This document shows, piece after piece, positions 1 through 7,221 of a DNA stretch of 7,221 nt. The notes beneath the pieces are model-generated. The model did not search any database and had not been told where the DNA came from. It was given only the letters and a program-made list of their open reading frames with translations. The translations under genes were made by a program, and so were the position numbers. Numbering within the stretch: the stretch's first letter is position 1; the number at the start of each line of letters is the position of its first letter. The stretch is from Actinomycetota bacterium (lineage in GTDB: Bacteria > Actinomycetota > Acidimicrobiia > Acidimicrobiales > Acidimicrobiaceae), in the NCBI GenBank assembly GCA_004366215.1, contig SIRY01000188.1, positions 1 through 7,221 of the forward strand, written 5' to 3'.

Positions 1-833
<833 letters not shown>

Positions 834-834
<1 letters not shown>

Positions 835-1967
835 CAGCGCTGCTCCCACGACGCCCGAAGCGCAGCGAGACCCGGCAGATCCCCCCGCTCGAGAAACTCA
901 AGAGAGGCACCGCCGCCGGTGGAGAGGTGGCTGATGCGGTCAGCAAGGCCCGCCTCACGCACGGCGCGGGCCGAGTCGCCCCCACCGACGACACTGTAGG
1001 CGCCAGACGCGGCGACCGCGCGAGCCACGCCGTCGGTACCGGCTCGAAAGCGCGGGTCCTCGAACACGCCCATGGGACCGTTCCAGAAGATCGACCGCGC
1101 CCCCCTCAGCGCTTCGGCGTAGCGTTCGATCGTCGCCGGTCCGATGTCGAGACCTCGAAAGCCGTCTGGCACGTCGCCTTGGACGACTGCAGGCTCCGCC
1201 CTCGAGGCCTCGGGACCAACCGGTTCCGTGCTCTCGAGGGCCACGACGTCGACCGGGAGCGCAATGCGTCCCGTCGCACGCAGCTCGCGACACGCCTCGG
1301 CGAGCTCTGGCTCGACGAGCGAGTCGCCAACCTGATGACCCTCGGCATAGAGGAACGAGAACGCCATCGCGCCCCCGATGAGCACCTGATCGACCCGACC
1401 GAGTAGCGACCGAAGGAGTCCGAGCTTGTCAGACACCTTCGCTCCCCCAATGATCGCGACGTAGGGCCGCGCGGGACTCTCGAGGAGCCTAGAGAGGTGC
1501 TCGACCTCGTCGAGGACGGTCACGCCTGCAGCGGAGGGCAGCAGCGTCGCGACCCCGACCACCGAGGCGTGCGCCCGATGCGCTGAGCCAAAGGCGTCGA
1601 GCACGAAGGCGTCGTGACCGTCGGCGAGCTCACGCGCAAAGCTAGGGTCGTTGGCAACCTCACGCGGGTCGAACCTCACGTTCTCGAGCACGCTCACGCC
1701 CGGGACTCGCTCCTCGAGGATCCGTGCGACGGGCGCCATAGAGTACCGCGGATCGACACCCTTTGGTCGGCCAAGGTGCGAGCACACCGTGACTCGTGCT
1801 CCCCGGCGCTGGAGCAACTCGATCGTGGGTAGAGCGCTGCGAATCCGAAAGTCGTCTGCGACCACCATCTCGGATCGCTGCAGCTGGAGCGGCACGTTGA
1901 GGTCTGCGCGAACGAGGACCCGTCGCCCCGCGAGGTCGCCGAGATCCTCGATGGTTGGCAGCTTCAT
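834..1967 (-). CDS. pgk: Phosphoglycerate kinase
   Basis: This enzyme transfers the acyl phosphate of 1,3-bisphosphoglycerate to ADP, giving 3-phosphoglycerate and ATP, and runs in reverse in gluconeogenesis or carbon fixation. It is 377 residues, slightly shorter than the usual 390 to 400. Family signatures appear in order: VLVRADLNVPL (17-27), SHLGRPKG (63-70), ENVRFDP (95-101), DAFGSAHRAHAS (124-135), GGAKVSDK (174-181), WNGPMGVFE (295-303), GGGDSARAV (328-336) and STGGGASLEFLE (349-360). These cover both the substrate-binding N-terminal lobe and the nucleotide-binding C-terminal lobe. The frame stays open upstream to 2120, but that extra part lies inside gap and looks unlike Pgk. The ATG at 1967 overlaps the gap TGA by one base (TGATG) and starts the conserved protein. 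No good Shine-Dalgarno precedes it, so translation is probably coupled to gap. Its stop overlaps the tpiA start in the same way. Confidence 0.97.
843..847 (-). promoter_or_regulatory. Shine-Dalgarno of tpiA
   Basis: GGGAG on the minus strand, eight bases before the tpiA ATG and inside the last codons of pgk. It supports the ATG at 834 as the true start even though the resulting protein has an N-terminal extension. Confidence 0.7.
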
Positions 1968-2992
1968 CACAGCGACGCAAGCCCTCGAGCAACCAGCTCG
2001 ACGAGGTCGAGGAGTCGGTGAGAGTATCCGGTCTCGTTGTCGTACCAGCCAAACGCCTTGACGAGGGTCATCCCGTTGCCGAGCGGCATCGTCATCGTGA
2101 GCGGCGCGTCGAAGGTGCACGACGCCGTCGAGCCGACGATGTCGCTCGAGACGAGGGGCTCCTCGGAGTACACCAGCTTGCCAACGAGCGGCCCCTCGGA
2201 GGCTGCGCGCTGGAACGCGAGGTTGACCGCGTCACGATCGACGTCCCCGTGGACGACCGCGTTGACGTCGGTGATCGAACCGTCGACGACCGGGACGCGG
2301 ATAGCGCCACCGTCGAGACGGCCCTGCATCTCCGGGATGACGAGTGCCGTAGCTCTCGCTGCACCGGTTGACGTTGGCACGATATTGACCGCCGCTGCGC
2401 GCGCCCGTCGCAGATCTTTGTGTGGCAGATCGAGCAGGTTTTGGTCGTTGGTGTACGCGTGAACCGTGGTCATCAAGCCGCGCTCGACGCCGAAGGCGTC
2501 GTTGAGCACCTTGACCATCGGGACGAAGCAGTTGGTCGTACAGGACGCGTTCGAGATGATGACGTGCCGCTTGGGGTCGTAGAGGGCGTCGTTCACGCCC
2601 ATGACGAAGGTCGCGTCGACGTTCGTCGCCGGAGCCGAGATGACTACGCTCCGCGCCCCGGCCTCGAGGTGGGATCGAGCCCGCTCGCCGTCGGTGAAGA
2701 CGCCGGTTGACTCGACGACGATGTCGACCTCGAGCTCCTTCCAGGGCAGCTCGGAAGGCTGACGCTCGGCGAGCACGCGAATTCTGCGCCGCCCCACGAC
2801 TAGATCGTCTCCCTCGATGGCCACGGGAGCGGGGAATGGACCGTGCGTCGAATCGCGCCGCAACAGCTGCGCGTTGACCGTCGCTGAGGTGAGGTCGTTG
2901 ATGGCAACGATCTCAAGGTCAGACCCAGTACGTTCGATCGCTCTCAGGAACATCCGACCGATGCGACCGAATCCGTTGATCGCAACACGCAT
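1967..2992 (-). CDS. gap: Glyceraldehyde-3-phosphate dehydrogenase, NAD type
   Basis: The enzyme oxidises and phosphorylates glyceraldehyde 3-phosphate to 1,3-bisphosphoglycerate with NAD. It is 341 residues, a normal length. NGFGRIGR (6-13) is the dinucleotide-binding loop, and D33 in IVAINDLT is the acidic residue that favours NAD over NADP. The catalytic Cys is C151 in SNASCTTNC, and H178 in TTVHAYTND is the general base. DLPHKDLRRARA and WYDNETGYSHR near the C-terminus are also classic; the latter resembles the Bacillus-type enzyme. The frame is open back to a TTG at 3043, but the conserved start MRVAINGFG and a GGAGAGG ribosome site just upstream fix the ATG at 2992. It follows yvcK after a 94-base spacer and heads the gap-pgk-tpiA run, so a promoter before it is plausible. 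Confidence 0.98.
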   Translation of the reverse strand: MRVAINGFGRIGRMFLRAIERTGSDLEIVAINDLTSATVNAQLLRRDSTHGPFPAPVAIEGDDLVVGRRRIRVLAERQPSELPWKELEVDIVVESTGVFTDGERARSHLEAGARSVVISAPATNVDATFVMGVNDALYDPKRHVIISNASCTTNCFVPMVKVLNDAFGVERGLMTTVHAYTNDQNLLDLPHKDLRRARAAAVNIVPTSTGAARATALVIPEMQGRLDGGAIRVPVVDGSITDVNAVVHGDVDRDAVNLAFQRAASEGPLVGKLVYSEEPLVSSDIVGSTASCTFDAPLTMTMPLGNGMTLVKAFGWYDNETGYSHRLLDLVELVARGLASL

Positions 2993-2995
2993 GCG

Positions 2996-3002
2996 CCTCT
3001 CC
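2996..3002 (-). promoter_or_regulatory. Shine-Dalgarno of gap
   Basis: GGAGAGG on the minus strand ends three bases before the gap ATG; its GGAG core is six bases away. It decides in favour of the ATG at 2992 over in-frame upstream starts at 3004 and 3043. Confidence 0.75.
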
Positions 3003-3014
3003 ATCTCTCGATTG

Positions 3015-3031
3015 GCGCCCCGACGGGGCAC
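3015..3031 (-). other. GC-rich hairpin upstream of gap
   Basis: On the minus strand GTGCCCC and GGGGCGC can pair over seven base pairs (one G-U) around a GTC loop. No T tract follows, so it is not a standard intrinsic terminator. It lies 12 bases before the gap Shine-Dalgarno and could be a 5' leader stem that stabilises or attenuates the gap message. Function is inferred only. Confidence 0.4.
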
Positions 3032-3042
3032 AGCGAGGCTCA

Positions 3043-3071
3043 AGGTTAGTCACGTCGGCGAGCCGGCTCAG
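3043..3071 (-). promoter_or_regulatory. Possible weak promoter of gap-pgk-tpiA
   Basis: TAACCT (3048-3043, minus strand) matches the actinobacterial -10 pattern TANNNT. Seventeen bases upstream is CTGAGC (3071-3066), a poor -35 with three of six matches to TTGACA. A start near 3036 would put the hairpin at 3031-3015 close to the 5' end of the message. Such matches arise easily by chance. Confidence 0.25.
3060..3069. repeat. Perfect 10-base palindrome GAGCCGGCTC
   Basis: A perfect inverted repeat in the yvcK-gap spacer, overlapping the spacer and -35 edge of the candidate promoter. It is a possible operator half-site pair, but no regulator is known to me for this motif and GC-rich palindromes of this size are not rare. 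Confidence 0.3.
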
Positions 3072-3086
3072 GCCCAAACGTGGCTG

Positions 3087-3983
3087 TTACCACCGACGTT
3101 CCCCCGATCGAAGGACACCGAGCTGCTCGAGAACCTCCCTCAGCGCTGCGGCCAGTCGCATCGGGTCGTGGGCCGCCTCCTGTGCCCGCAGTCGCCACGA
3201 ACGCACGAGGACGTCGCGGTACCGGGCAGCGCGGGGAGTGAAACCGTGGTCGGCAACGACGGCGTCAACCCGAACACCGTGGGCCATGACGCGCTCGAGG
3301 TGGCCGTCTGCGTCCAGGTCCAACGTCTCTGCCTCTTGACGAGCGAGGTTGGCGACGAAGATGACTGGAGCTGGGGTGACGAGCAGCGCTTCTCTCACCC
3401 CTGGGCTGACGGCCGTTGCGAGGACCGAGGTGAACAGCGAGCCGGGGCCGAGCACGACCACGTCAGCATCGACGATCGCCTCCACGACCAGCGGGTTGAC
3501 GGCGTCGGATGGGTCGACGGCGACCTCGCGTAGTCCACGAGCGAGGTGGATCGCAAGCTGGCCCGAGATGCTGTGGTCACCGACGGTCGTGGCCCGAAGG
3601 ACGAGGGAGGCTTCACTCACGGGAAGCACTCGGATGTCCGTACCAGCGAGCTTGGCCACCGTCTCGAGCGCTTGGGTCAGCGACCCGTGCAGCTCCCACA
3701 GCGCGACGAGCAGCGCGTTGCCGAGTGGGTGCGGAGCAAGGAGCGGATGTCGCATGCGGTGCTCGAGCAGCTGCGCCAACGGCTCTTCCGGCTCGAGCAG
3801 GCTCGACACCGCGTGGCGAGCATCGCCGATACCCGGCAGGGCCGACTCGCGGGCCCGAAGCTTACCCGTCGACCCCCCGTCGTCAGCGACCCCGACGATC
3901 ACGGTCAGCGACGCGCCCAGCTCGCGCAGGGCGCTGACCGACGCCGTGATGCCGTGGCCACCTCCGAGCACCACCGCCCTCAC
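3087..3983 (-). CDS. yvcK: YvcK/CofD-like gluconeogenesis factor
   Basis: YvcK proteins bind UDP-sugars and are needed for growth on gluconeogenic carbon sources and for cell shape and envelope synthesis in Bacillus and mycobacteria (where it is called CuvA). They share the fold of CofD, the phospholactate transferase. This protein has 298 residues, on the short side for the family. It shows a Gly-rich start LGGGHG (6-11), VADDGGSTGKLR (32-43), GIGDARHAV (51-59, the equivalent of the usual PPGD-x-R segment), HPLGNALL (85-92), LGPGSLFTSVL (178-188) and VIFVANLARQ (207-216). The GTG start overlaps the rapZ TGA by four bases (GTGA) and is preceded by GGAG at a spacing of eight. It is linked to rapZ, as in most Gram-positive genomes, but the usual downstream whiA is absent. 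Confidence 0.93.
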   Translation of the reverse strand: MRAVVLGGGHGITASVSALRELGASLTVIVGVADDGGSTGKLRARESALPGIGDARHAVSSLLEPEEPLAQLLEHRMRHPLLAPHPLGNALLVALWELHGSLTQALETVAKLAGTDIRVLPVSEASLVLRATTVGDHSISGQLAIHLARGLREVAVDPSDAVNPLVVEAIVDADVVVLGPGSLFTSVLATAVSPGVREALLVTPAPVIFVANLARQEAETLDLDADGHLERVMAHGVRVDAVVADHGFTPRAARYRDVLVRSWRLRAQEAAHDPMRLAAALREVLEQLGVLRSGERRW

Positions 3984-4837
3984 GTCCCGCGCTCCATGTC
4001 CCGATGGCGCTGCTCCACTGCTACCTCAAGTCCCCGAAGCATCGCTGCGACCTCGTCGGCGATCACGACTGAGCGATGCCGTCCGCCCGTACAGCCGATG
4101 CCGAGGTGCAGGTAGGCGCGCCCCTCAGCGACGTAGCGAGGCACGACGAAGCGGAGCAGCTCTCCGAGGTGATCGAGAAACTCGACCGCGTCGTCGCTAC
4201 CGAGGACGTAGGCCCGCACGGGCTCGTCCCGCCCGCTCAAGGCCCGCAGCTCACGCCTCCAGAACGGGTTGGGAAGGAATCGCACGTCGAACAGGAGGTC
4301 GATGTCGCGCGGAATGCCGTACTTGTAGCCGAAGGACGTCACGAGTGCGCGCATCTGGGGCCGATCGGCGCTCTGCTCGAGGATGACGACGACCCGCGCG
4401 CGCAGCTCGTGGCTCGAGAGCTCCGAGGTGTCGATGATGGCGTCTGCGACCTCACGGAGCGGTAGCAGCAGACGTCGCTCCGTCGCGATCGCCTCGGCGA
4501 GGCCGCCGCCCTCAGCGAGCGGGTGTGGCCGCTTCGTGGCCTCGAACCGGGCGACGAGGACGTCGTCCTCGGCGTCGACGTAGAGCACCCGCACCACGAC
4601 GCCGGCCGCGCGCAGCTCGCCGAGGAGCTCGAGTAGACGGTTCAGCTCCTCCCCATAGAGACGACCAACGACGAGCGCCAACCGCTGCTCGCCACCGTGG
4701 GCCGCGAGCTCGACGACTTTGGAGACCAGCGAGAGCGGGACGTTGTCGACGACGTACCAGCCCGCATCCTCGAGCGCCTCGCCCACCGTCGACCGTCCAG
4801 CCCCCGACAAGCCGGTGACGACCGCGACCTCGTTCAC
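3980..4837 (-). CDS. rapZ: RapZ-family nucleotide-binding protein (YvcJ)
   Basis: RapZ (YvcJ) is a P-loop NTP-binding protein. In E. coli it is an RNase E adaptor that controls the GlmS sRNAs and so glucosamine-6-phosphate synthesis; in Gram-positives its role is less clear. The protein is 285 residues, matching the usual 284. Walker A is GLSGAGRST (9-17) and VVDNVP lies at 29-34. The C-terminal domain has SFGYKYG (168-174), FDVRFLPNP (183-191) and IGCTGGRHRS (247-256), all hallmarks. The usual D-V-R near residue 57 is replaced by VVGRLY, and the basic tail that binds RNA in E. coli RapZ is missing (it ends HRDMERGT). The frame continues upstream to 4912, but that part is the antiparallel reading of the methyltransferase end. 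The GTG at 4837 overlaps the methyltransferase TGA by four bases and has GGGAG five bases before it. Confidence 0.95.
   Translation of the reverse strand: MNEVAVVTGLSGAGRSTVGEALEDAGWYVVDNVPLSLVSKVVELAAHGGEQRLALVVGRLYGEELNRLLELLGELRAAGVVVRVLYVDAEDDVLVARFEATKRPHPLAEGGGLAEAIATERRLLLPLREVADAIIDTSELSSHELRARVVVILEQSADRPQMRALVTSFGYKYGIPRDIDLLFDVRFLPNPFWRRELRALSGRDEPVRAYVLGSDDAVEFLDHLGELLRFVVPRYVAEGRAYLHLGIGCTGGRHRSVVIADEVAAMLRGLEVAVEQRHRDMERGT
3992..3995 (-). promoter_or_regulatory. Shine-Dalgarno of yvcK
   Basis: GGAG on the minus strand, eight bases before the GTG start of yvcK and inside the rapZ 3' end. It supports use of the GTG in the GTGA overlap. Confidence 0.6.
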
Positions 4838-5589
4838 CGTCGCTCCCAGACCGTCACGAGCAGCCGCGGCAAGGTCGCGAGCAGCGCGCCGGCAGCCTGC
4901 TGCGCGAGCCATCCAGCTGGAGGCGCGAGCTCGCTGAACTCGCGGAGATCGAGTCCCGCAGCGAGCGCGGCCGAGAGGTACGACGAGAGTGGGCGGTGGA
5001 CGAAGGGTATGTAGACGCCAGCGGCGACCTCCTCGACCGTCGCGTCCTCACGGAGGTAGTGACCGAAGCGCCAGTACGTCTCCCCAAGTTCGACGTCCTC
5101 GACGAGACCCGAGTCTGGCACCTGGATGAGCGGATGGTTGAGCGCGAGCACCAGTCGCCCTCCAGGCTCGAGGACACGCGCGATCTCCGACAACGCCCCC
5201 TCGAGATCCAAGACGTGCTCGAGCACCAAGACCACCGTCACCGTGTCGACACTCGCCGAGGCGATCGGCAACGCCTCCGCCGCGCCCCGCACGACCGGTG
5301 TCCGCAGCGCACGCGCCCGGCGCACCTGCGCCTCACTCGGCTCGACGACGAGCACGTCGACGCCGAGCGCGGCGGTGATGGCTCGGGCAACCTGCCCCTC
5401 ACCGCCGCCCACGTCGAGCACGAACCTCGCGCCGTGGCACCGCTCAACCACCGCAGGGATGATCTGTTCGACGTACTCGATGTCGGCGCCTTCGGTGAAG
5501 TGCTCGTGCCACCAGCCCGCGTGCGATTCCCACAGGTCGCGCACCATCTTCGTCGCATCGGGCATGGCCCGAAACTCATCCAGATTCAC
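4834..5589 (-). CDS. Class I SAM-dependent methyltransferase, substrate unknown
   Basis: The protein of 251 residues has a Rossmann-type methyltransferase core of the Methyltransf_11 (UbiE/SmtA-like) kind. Motif I VLDVGGGEG is at 57-65, the acidic end of strand 2 is VVEPSEAQ (81-88), the motif II region AEALPIASASVDTVTVV is at 104-120, and LEPGGRLVLALNHP (140-153) is the post-core strand. A C-terminal part with YWRFGHYLRED (172-182) and VYIPFVHRPLSSYL (192-205) is probably the substrate-specific region. No signal peptide or membrane span is seen, so it is likely cytosolic. The substrate cannot be named. The GTG at 5589 follows GGGGAGG but at a short spacing of four, and overlaps the uvrC end by 14 bases. 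An ATG at 5565, ten bases past the uvrC stop, is an alternative start giving 243 residues. The stop overlaps the rapZ start (GTGA), so it belongs to the same transcript as uvrC, rapZ and yvcK. Confidence 0.88.
   Translation of the reverse strand: MNLDEFRAMPDATKMVRDLWESHAGWWHEHFTEGADIEYVEQIIPAVVERCHGARFVLDVGGGEGQVARAITAALGVDVLVVEPSEAQVRRARALRTPVVRGAAEALPIASASVDTVTVVLVLEHVLDLEGALSEIARVLEPGGRLVLALNHPLIQVPDSGLVEDVELGETYWRFGHYLREDATVEEVAAGVYIPFVHRPLSSYLSAALAAGLDLREFSELAPPAGWLAQQAAGALLATLPRLLVTVWERR
4843..4847 (-). promoter_or_regulatory. Shine-Dalgarno of rapZ
   Basis: GGGAG on the minus strand, five bases before the GTG start of rapZ and within the last codons of the methyltransferase gene. It decides the GTG over an in-frame ATG further upstream at 4912. 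Confidence 0.7.
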
Positions 5590-7221
5590 CCACCCTCCCC
5601 GCGACGGCTCCGTCCTCGCTACGACCATAGAGTGGCCCGAGCCGCTCGCGGACCGCTCGAGCGACCGGCTCAGGCAACCCAGCTGCGCGCAGCTCCTCGT
5701 CCGACGCGCGCGCCACCTCGAAGATCGACCCAAACGTCTCGAGGAGGGCTGCACGCCGCCGAGGCCCGAGCCCAGGGATGCTCTCGAGAACGCTGCGCTC
5801 TGCCTCGAGGCTGCGCCGGCGGCGGTGGTAGGTGATCGCGAAGCGGTGCGCCTCGTCGCGCAGCTGCTGGAGGAGGTAGAGTGCCATCGTCCCTCGTGGA
5901 ACGCGCACCGGTTGTGACGCGTCAGGTCGGTAGAGCTCCTCGAAGGACTTCGCGAGTGCGACGACAGCGAAGCGATCCGCGACGCCCCGCTCCTCGAGCA
6001 AGCGGGTGACGCCGTGGAGCTGTGGAGCGCCGCCGTCGAGCACGATGAGATCCGGCTCGTCGCCGAAGCGTTCGTCGCCTAGCCGATCCAATCGACGAGC
6101 GAGTACCTCACGCATCGCCGCCACGTCGTCGTTGCGAGGCACGCTCACCCGAAAGTGACGGTAGCGCTGGCGCCGCATGAGGCCATCCTCCATGACGACC
6201 ATCGACCCGACGTACGCGCGCCCTTGGAGGTGGCTCATGTCGTAGCACTCGATGCGGTAGGGCGGCGCAGCGAGGCCGATCAGCTCACCGAGCTCGACGA
6301 GGCCTCGAGACCGAGCGACGAGGTCGTTCGCCCGCTCACGGCGCAGCCGCTGCGAGGCTTCGAGGGCGTTACGACGCGCGATCGCGACGAGACCCTGGAG
6401 CTCCTTGCGGTACGGCGTGATGCAGCGGATGGTGTGCCCGAGCACCGTCGTCAGTTCCTCGCTCACCTCACGAGCACCTGCAGCCTCGAGCGGCACGACG
6501 ATGCGCCGCGGAATCTCGACGGCTCGCGCCTCGTAGTAGGAGCTCAACACCTTGACGAGCTCGTCAACGGGGTCGTCGTCGAGCAAGCGGTCCGCTCGAG
6601 CGCCTCCCACTCCGACGATGCGGCCACGTCGAACTCTGACGACCTCGACGAAGATCTCGAGCTCTTCGGCGACTACCCCGACCGCGTCGAGGTTCTCCTC
6701 GCGTTCGAGGGCGACGGACTGGCGTTCGAGGACAGCTTCGACAGCCGCGATACGGTCACGAAGGCGCGCCGCTTCTTCGAAGTCGAGGCGTCCCGCGGCC
6801 TCTCGCATGTGTCGCTCCAGCTCCCCCACGAGCTCACGCCCTCCGCCCTCGAGGAACGACGTCACCTCACGCACGAGGGAGGCGTAGGCCTGCTCGGACA
6901 CTGCTCCGATGCAGGGACCGACGCAACGGCCGATGTGGTAGTAGAGGCAGGGCCGGCCAGCGCGTTCGTGCGCAGCGAGCTTCGCCGGCGAGCAGGTCCG
7001 AAGCGGGATCGCCCGTCGCAGGAGCTCGAGGACCTCGCGCGCCGCTCCCGCGTCGGGGTAGGGGCCGAAGTAGCGAACGCCGCGCCGACGAGCTCCACGG
7101 TGCAAGACCACCCGGGGCCAACGCTCCGCCACCGTCACGGCGATCGTGGGGTACGACTTGTCGTCTCGGAGCCGAACGTTGTAGCGCGGCCGGTGCTCCT
7201 TGATGAGCGAGTACTCAAGGA
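5576..7221 (-). CDS. uvrC: Excinuclease ABC subunit C, 5' end beyond the window
   Basis: UvrC makes the two incisions around a lesion in nucleotide excision repair with UvrA and UvrB. The window holds the last 547 residues, from codon 7219; by comparison with the family, about 70 N-terminal residues are missing, including the GIY and YIG motifs. The fragment opens with LEYSLIK (its Glu is the metal-binding residue of the GIY-YIG nuclease) and RLRDDKSYP. Four Cys at 76, 91, 99 and 103 (RTCS, PCLY, RCVG, PCIG) match the iron-sulfur site reported for UvrC. A UVR/UvrB-binding segment lies at about 129-168. The RNase H-like nuclease for the 5' cut has D327 (CYDMSH), D365 (RNDDVAAMREVL), D395 (LIVLDGG) and H458 (RDEAHRFAITYH). 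A helix-hairpin-helix pair at 475-527 (SIPGLGPRRRAALL) binds DNA. All catalytic residues seen are intact. A GTG at 7138 could be mistaken for a start but lies in the middle of the first domain. Confidence 0.97.
   Translation of the reverse strand, partial: LEYSLIKEHRPRYNVRLRDDKSYPTIAVTVAERWPRVVLHRGARRRGVRYFGPYPDAGAAREVLELLRRAIPLRTCSPAKLAAHERAGRPCLYYHIGRCVGPCIGAVSEQAYASLVREVTSFLEGGGRELVGELERHMREAAGRLDFEEAARLRDRIAAVEAVLERQSVALEREENLDAVGVVAEELEIFVEVVRVRRGRIVGVGGARADRLLDDDPVDELVKVLSSYYEARAVEIPRRIVVPLEAAGAREVSEELTTVLGHTIRCITPYRKELQGLVAIARRNALEASQRLRRERANDLVARSRGLVELGELIGLAAPPYRIECYDMSHLQGRAYVGSMVVMEDGLMRRQRYRHFRVSVPRNDDVAAMREVLARRLDRLGDERFGDEPDLIVLDGGAPQLHGVTRLLEERGVADRFAVVALAKSFEELYRPDASQPVRVPRGTMALYLLQQLRDEAHRFAITYHRRRRSLEAERSVLESIPGLGPRRRAALLETFGSIFEVARASDEELRAAGLPEPVARAVRERLGPLYGRSEDGAVAGRVGESG
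5594..5600 (-). promoter_or_regulatory. Strong Shine-Dalgarno at the methyltransferase start
   Basis: GGGGAGG on the minus strand lies in the last codons of uvrC, only four bases before the GTG at 5589. It favours that GTG over the ATG at 5565, though the spacing is shorter than usual. Confidence 0.55.

Larger units (their letters stand above)
2993..3086 (-). other. yvcK-gap spacer, where whiA usually lies
   Basis: These 94 bases are the only true intergenic stretch in the window. In most Actinobacteria whiA lies at this position, between yvcK and gap. I see no WhiA-like coding sequence or remnant here. It contains a palindrome, a weak -10-like hexamer and a short GC hairpin (listed separately), followed by the gap ribosome site. 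Confidence 0.8.

Noticed and set aside
1989..2040. WYDNETGYSHR in GAPDH seemed to lack the Trp of the common NEWGYS motif.
   Set aside because: Bacillus-type GAPDH has the same NETGYSHR form, so this is ordinary variation and not a lost catalytic residue.
3015..3031. Intrinsic terminator after yvcK.
   Set aside because: The stem is only seven base pairs and no T run follows on the minus strand, so termination is not supported; it is kept only as a hairpin.
3349..4386. Long plus-strand open frame of 345 codons over yvcK and rapZ.
   Set aside because: The product is low-complexity Ser, Arg, Ala and Thr with no recognisable domain. It is antisense to two well-conserved genes, as expected for a GC-rich codon shadow.
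5590..5754. Upstream extension of the methyltransferase frame by 55 codons.
   Set aside because: The extension reads through the conserved uvrC C-terminal helix-hairpin-helix region out of frame and is Arg/Ser-rich; the GTG at 5589 with GGGGAGG is a better start.
4996..5917. Two overlapping plus-strand open frames (279 and 263 codons) across the methyltransferase and the uvrC 3' end.
   Set aside because: Both are Arg/His- or Ser/Thr-rich shadows of conserved minus-strand genes, with no domain and no convincing ribosome site.

Overview
The window is a compact housekeeping cluster from a GC-rich bacterium (roughly two-thirds G+C by eye). Every gene I can support lies on the minus strand. In the direction of transcription, from high to low coordinates, the order is uvrC (5' end cut off by the window), a SAM-dependent methyltransferase, rapZ, yvcK, gap, pgk and tpiA (3' end cut off). 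The core uvrC-rapZ-yvcK-(whiA)-gap-pgk-tpiA order is the classic actinobacterial arrangement. Two departures stand out: a methyltransferase sits between uvrC and rapZ, and no whiA lies between yvcK and gap. Protein details such as LEYSLIKEHRPRYNV in UvrC and NWKLHHDH in TpiA fit Actinobacteria. My best guess is a lineage near the Acidimicrobiia, but this is inference from memory of related sequences and not a database result.

Region 7221-5576 holds the UvrC nuclease of nucleotide excision repair. Region 5589-4834 holds the methyltransferase, whose start overlaps the uvrC end and whose stop overlaps the rapZ start. Region 4837-3087 holds rapZ and yvcK, joined by a GTGA stop/start overlap. A 94-base spacer (3086-2993) is the only real intergenic gap. 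It carries a GC hairpin, a palindrome and a weak promoter-like -10. Region 2992-1 holds gap, pgk and tpiA, joined by TGATG one-base overlaps.

The genes form two tightly coupled blocks: repair/methyltransferase/RapZ/YvcK upstream, and three consecutive triose-phosphate steps of glycolysis and gluconeogenesis downstream. YvcK is a known carbon-metabolism and cell-envelope factor in other bacteria, so it connects the two blocks functionally. I see no tRNA, rRNA, insertion sequence, CRISPR array or phage gene. No obviously new multi-gene system is visible. The most interesting points are the missing whiA, the embedded methyltransferase, an expanded loop near the TpiA C-terminus, and a RapZ without the usual Asp of its D-V-R motif.
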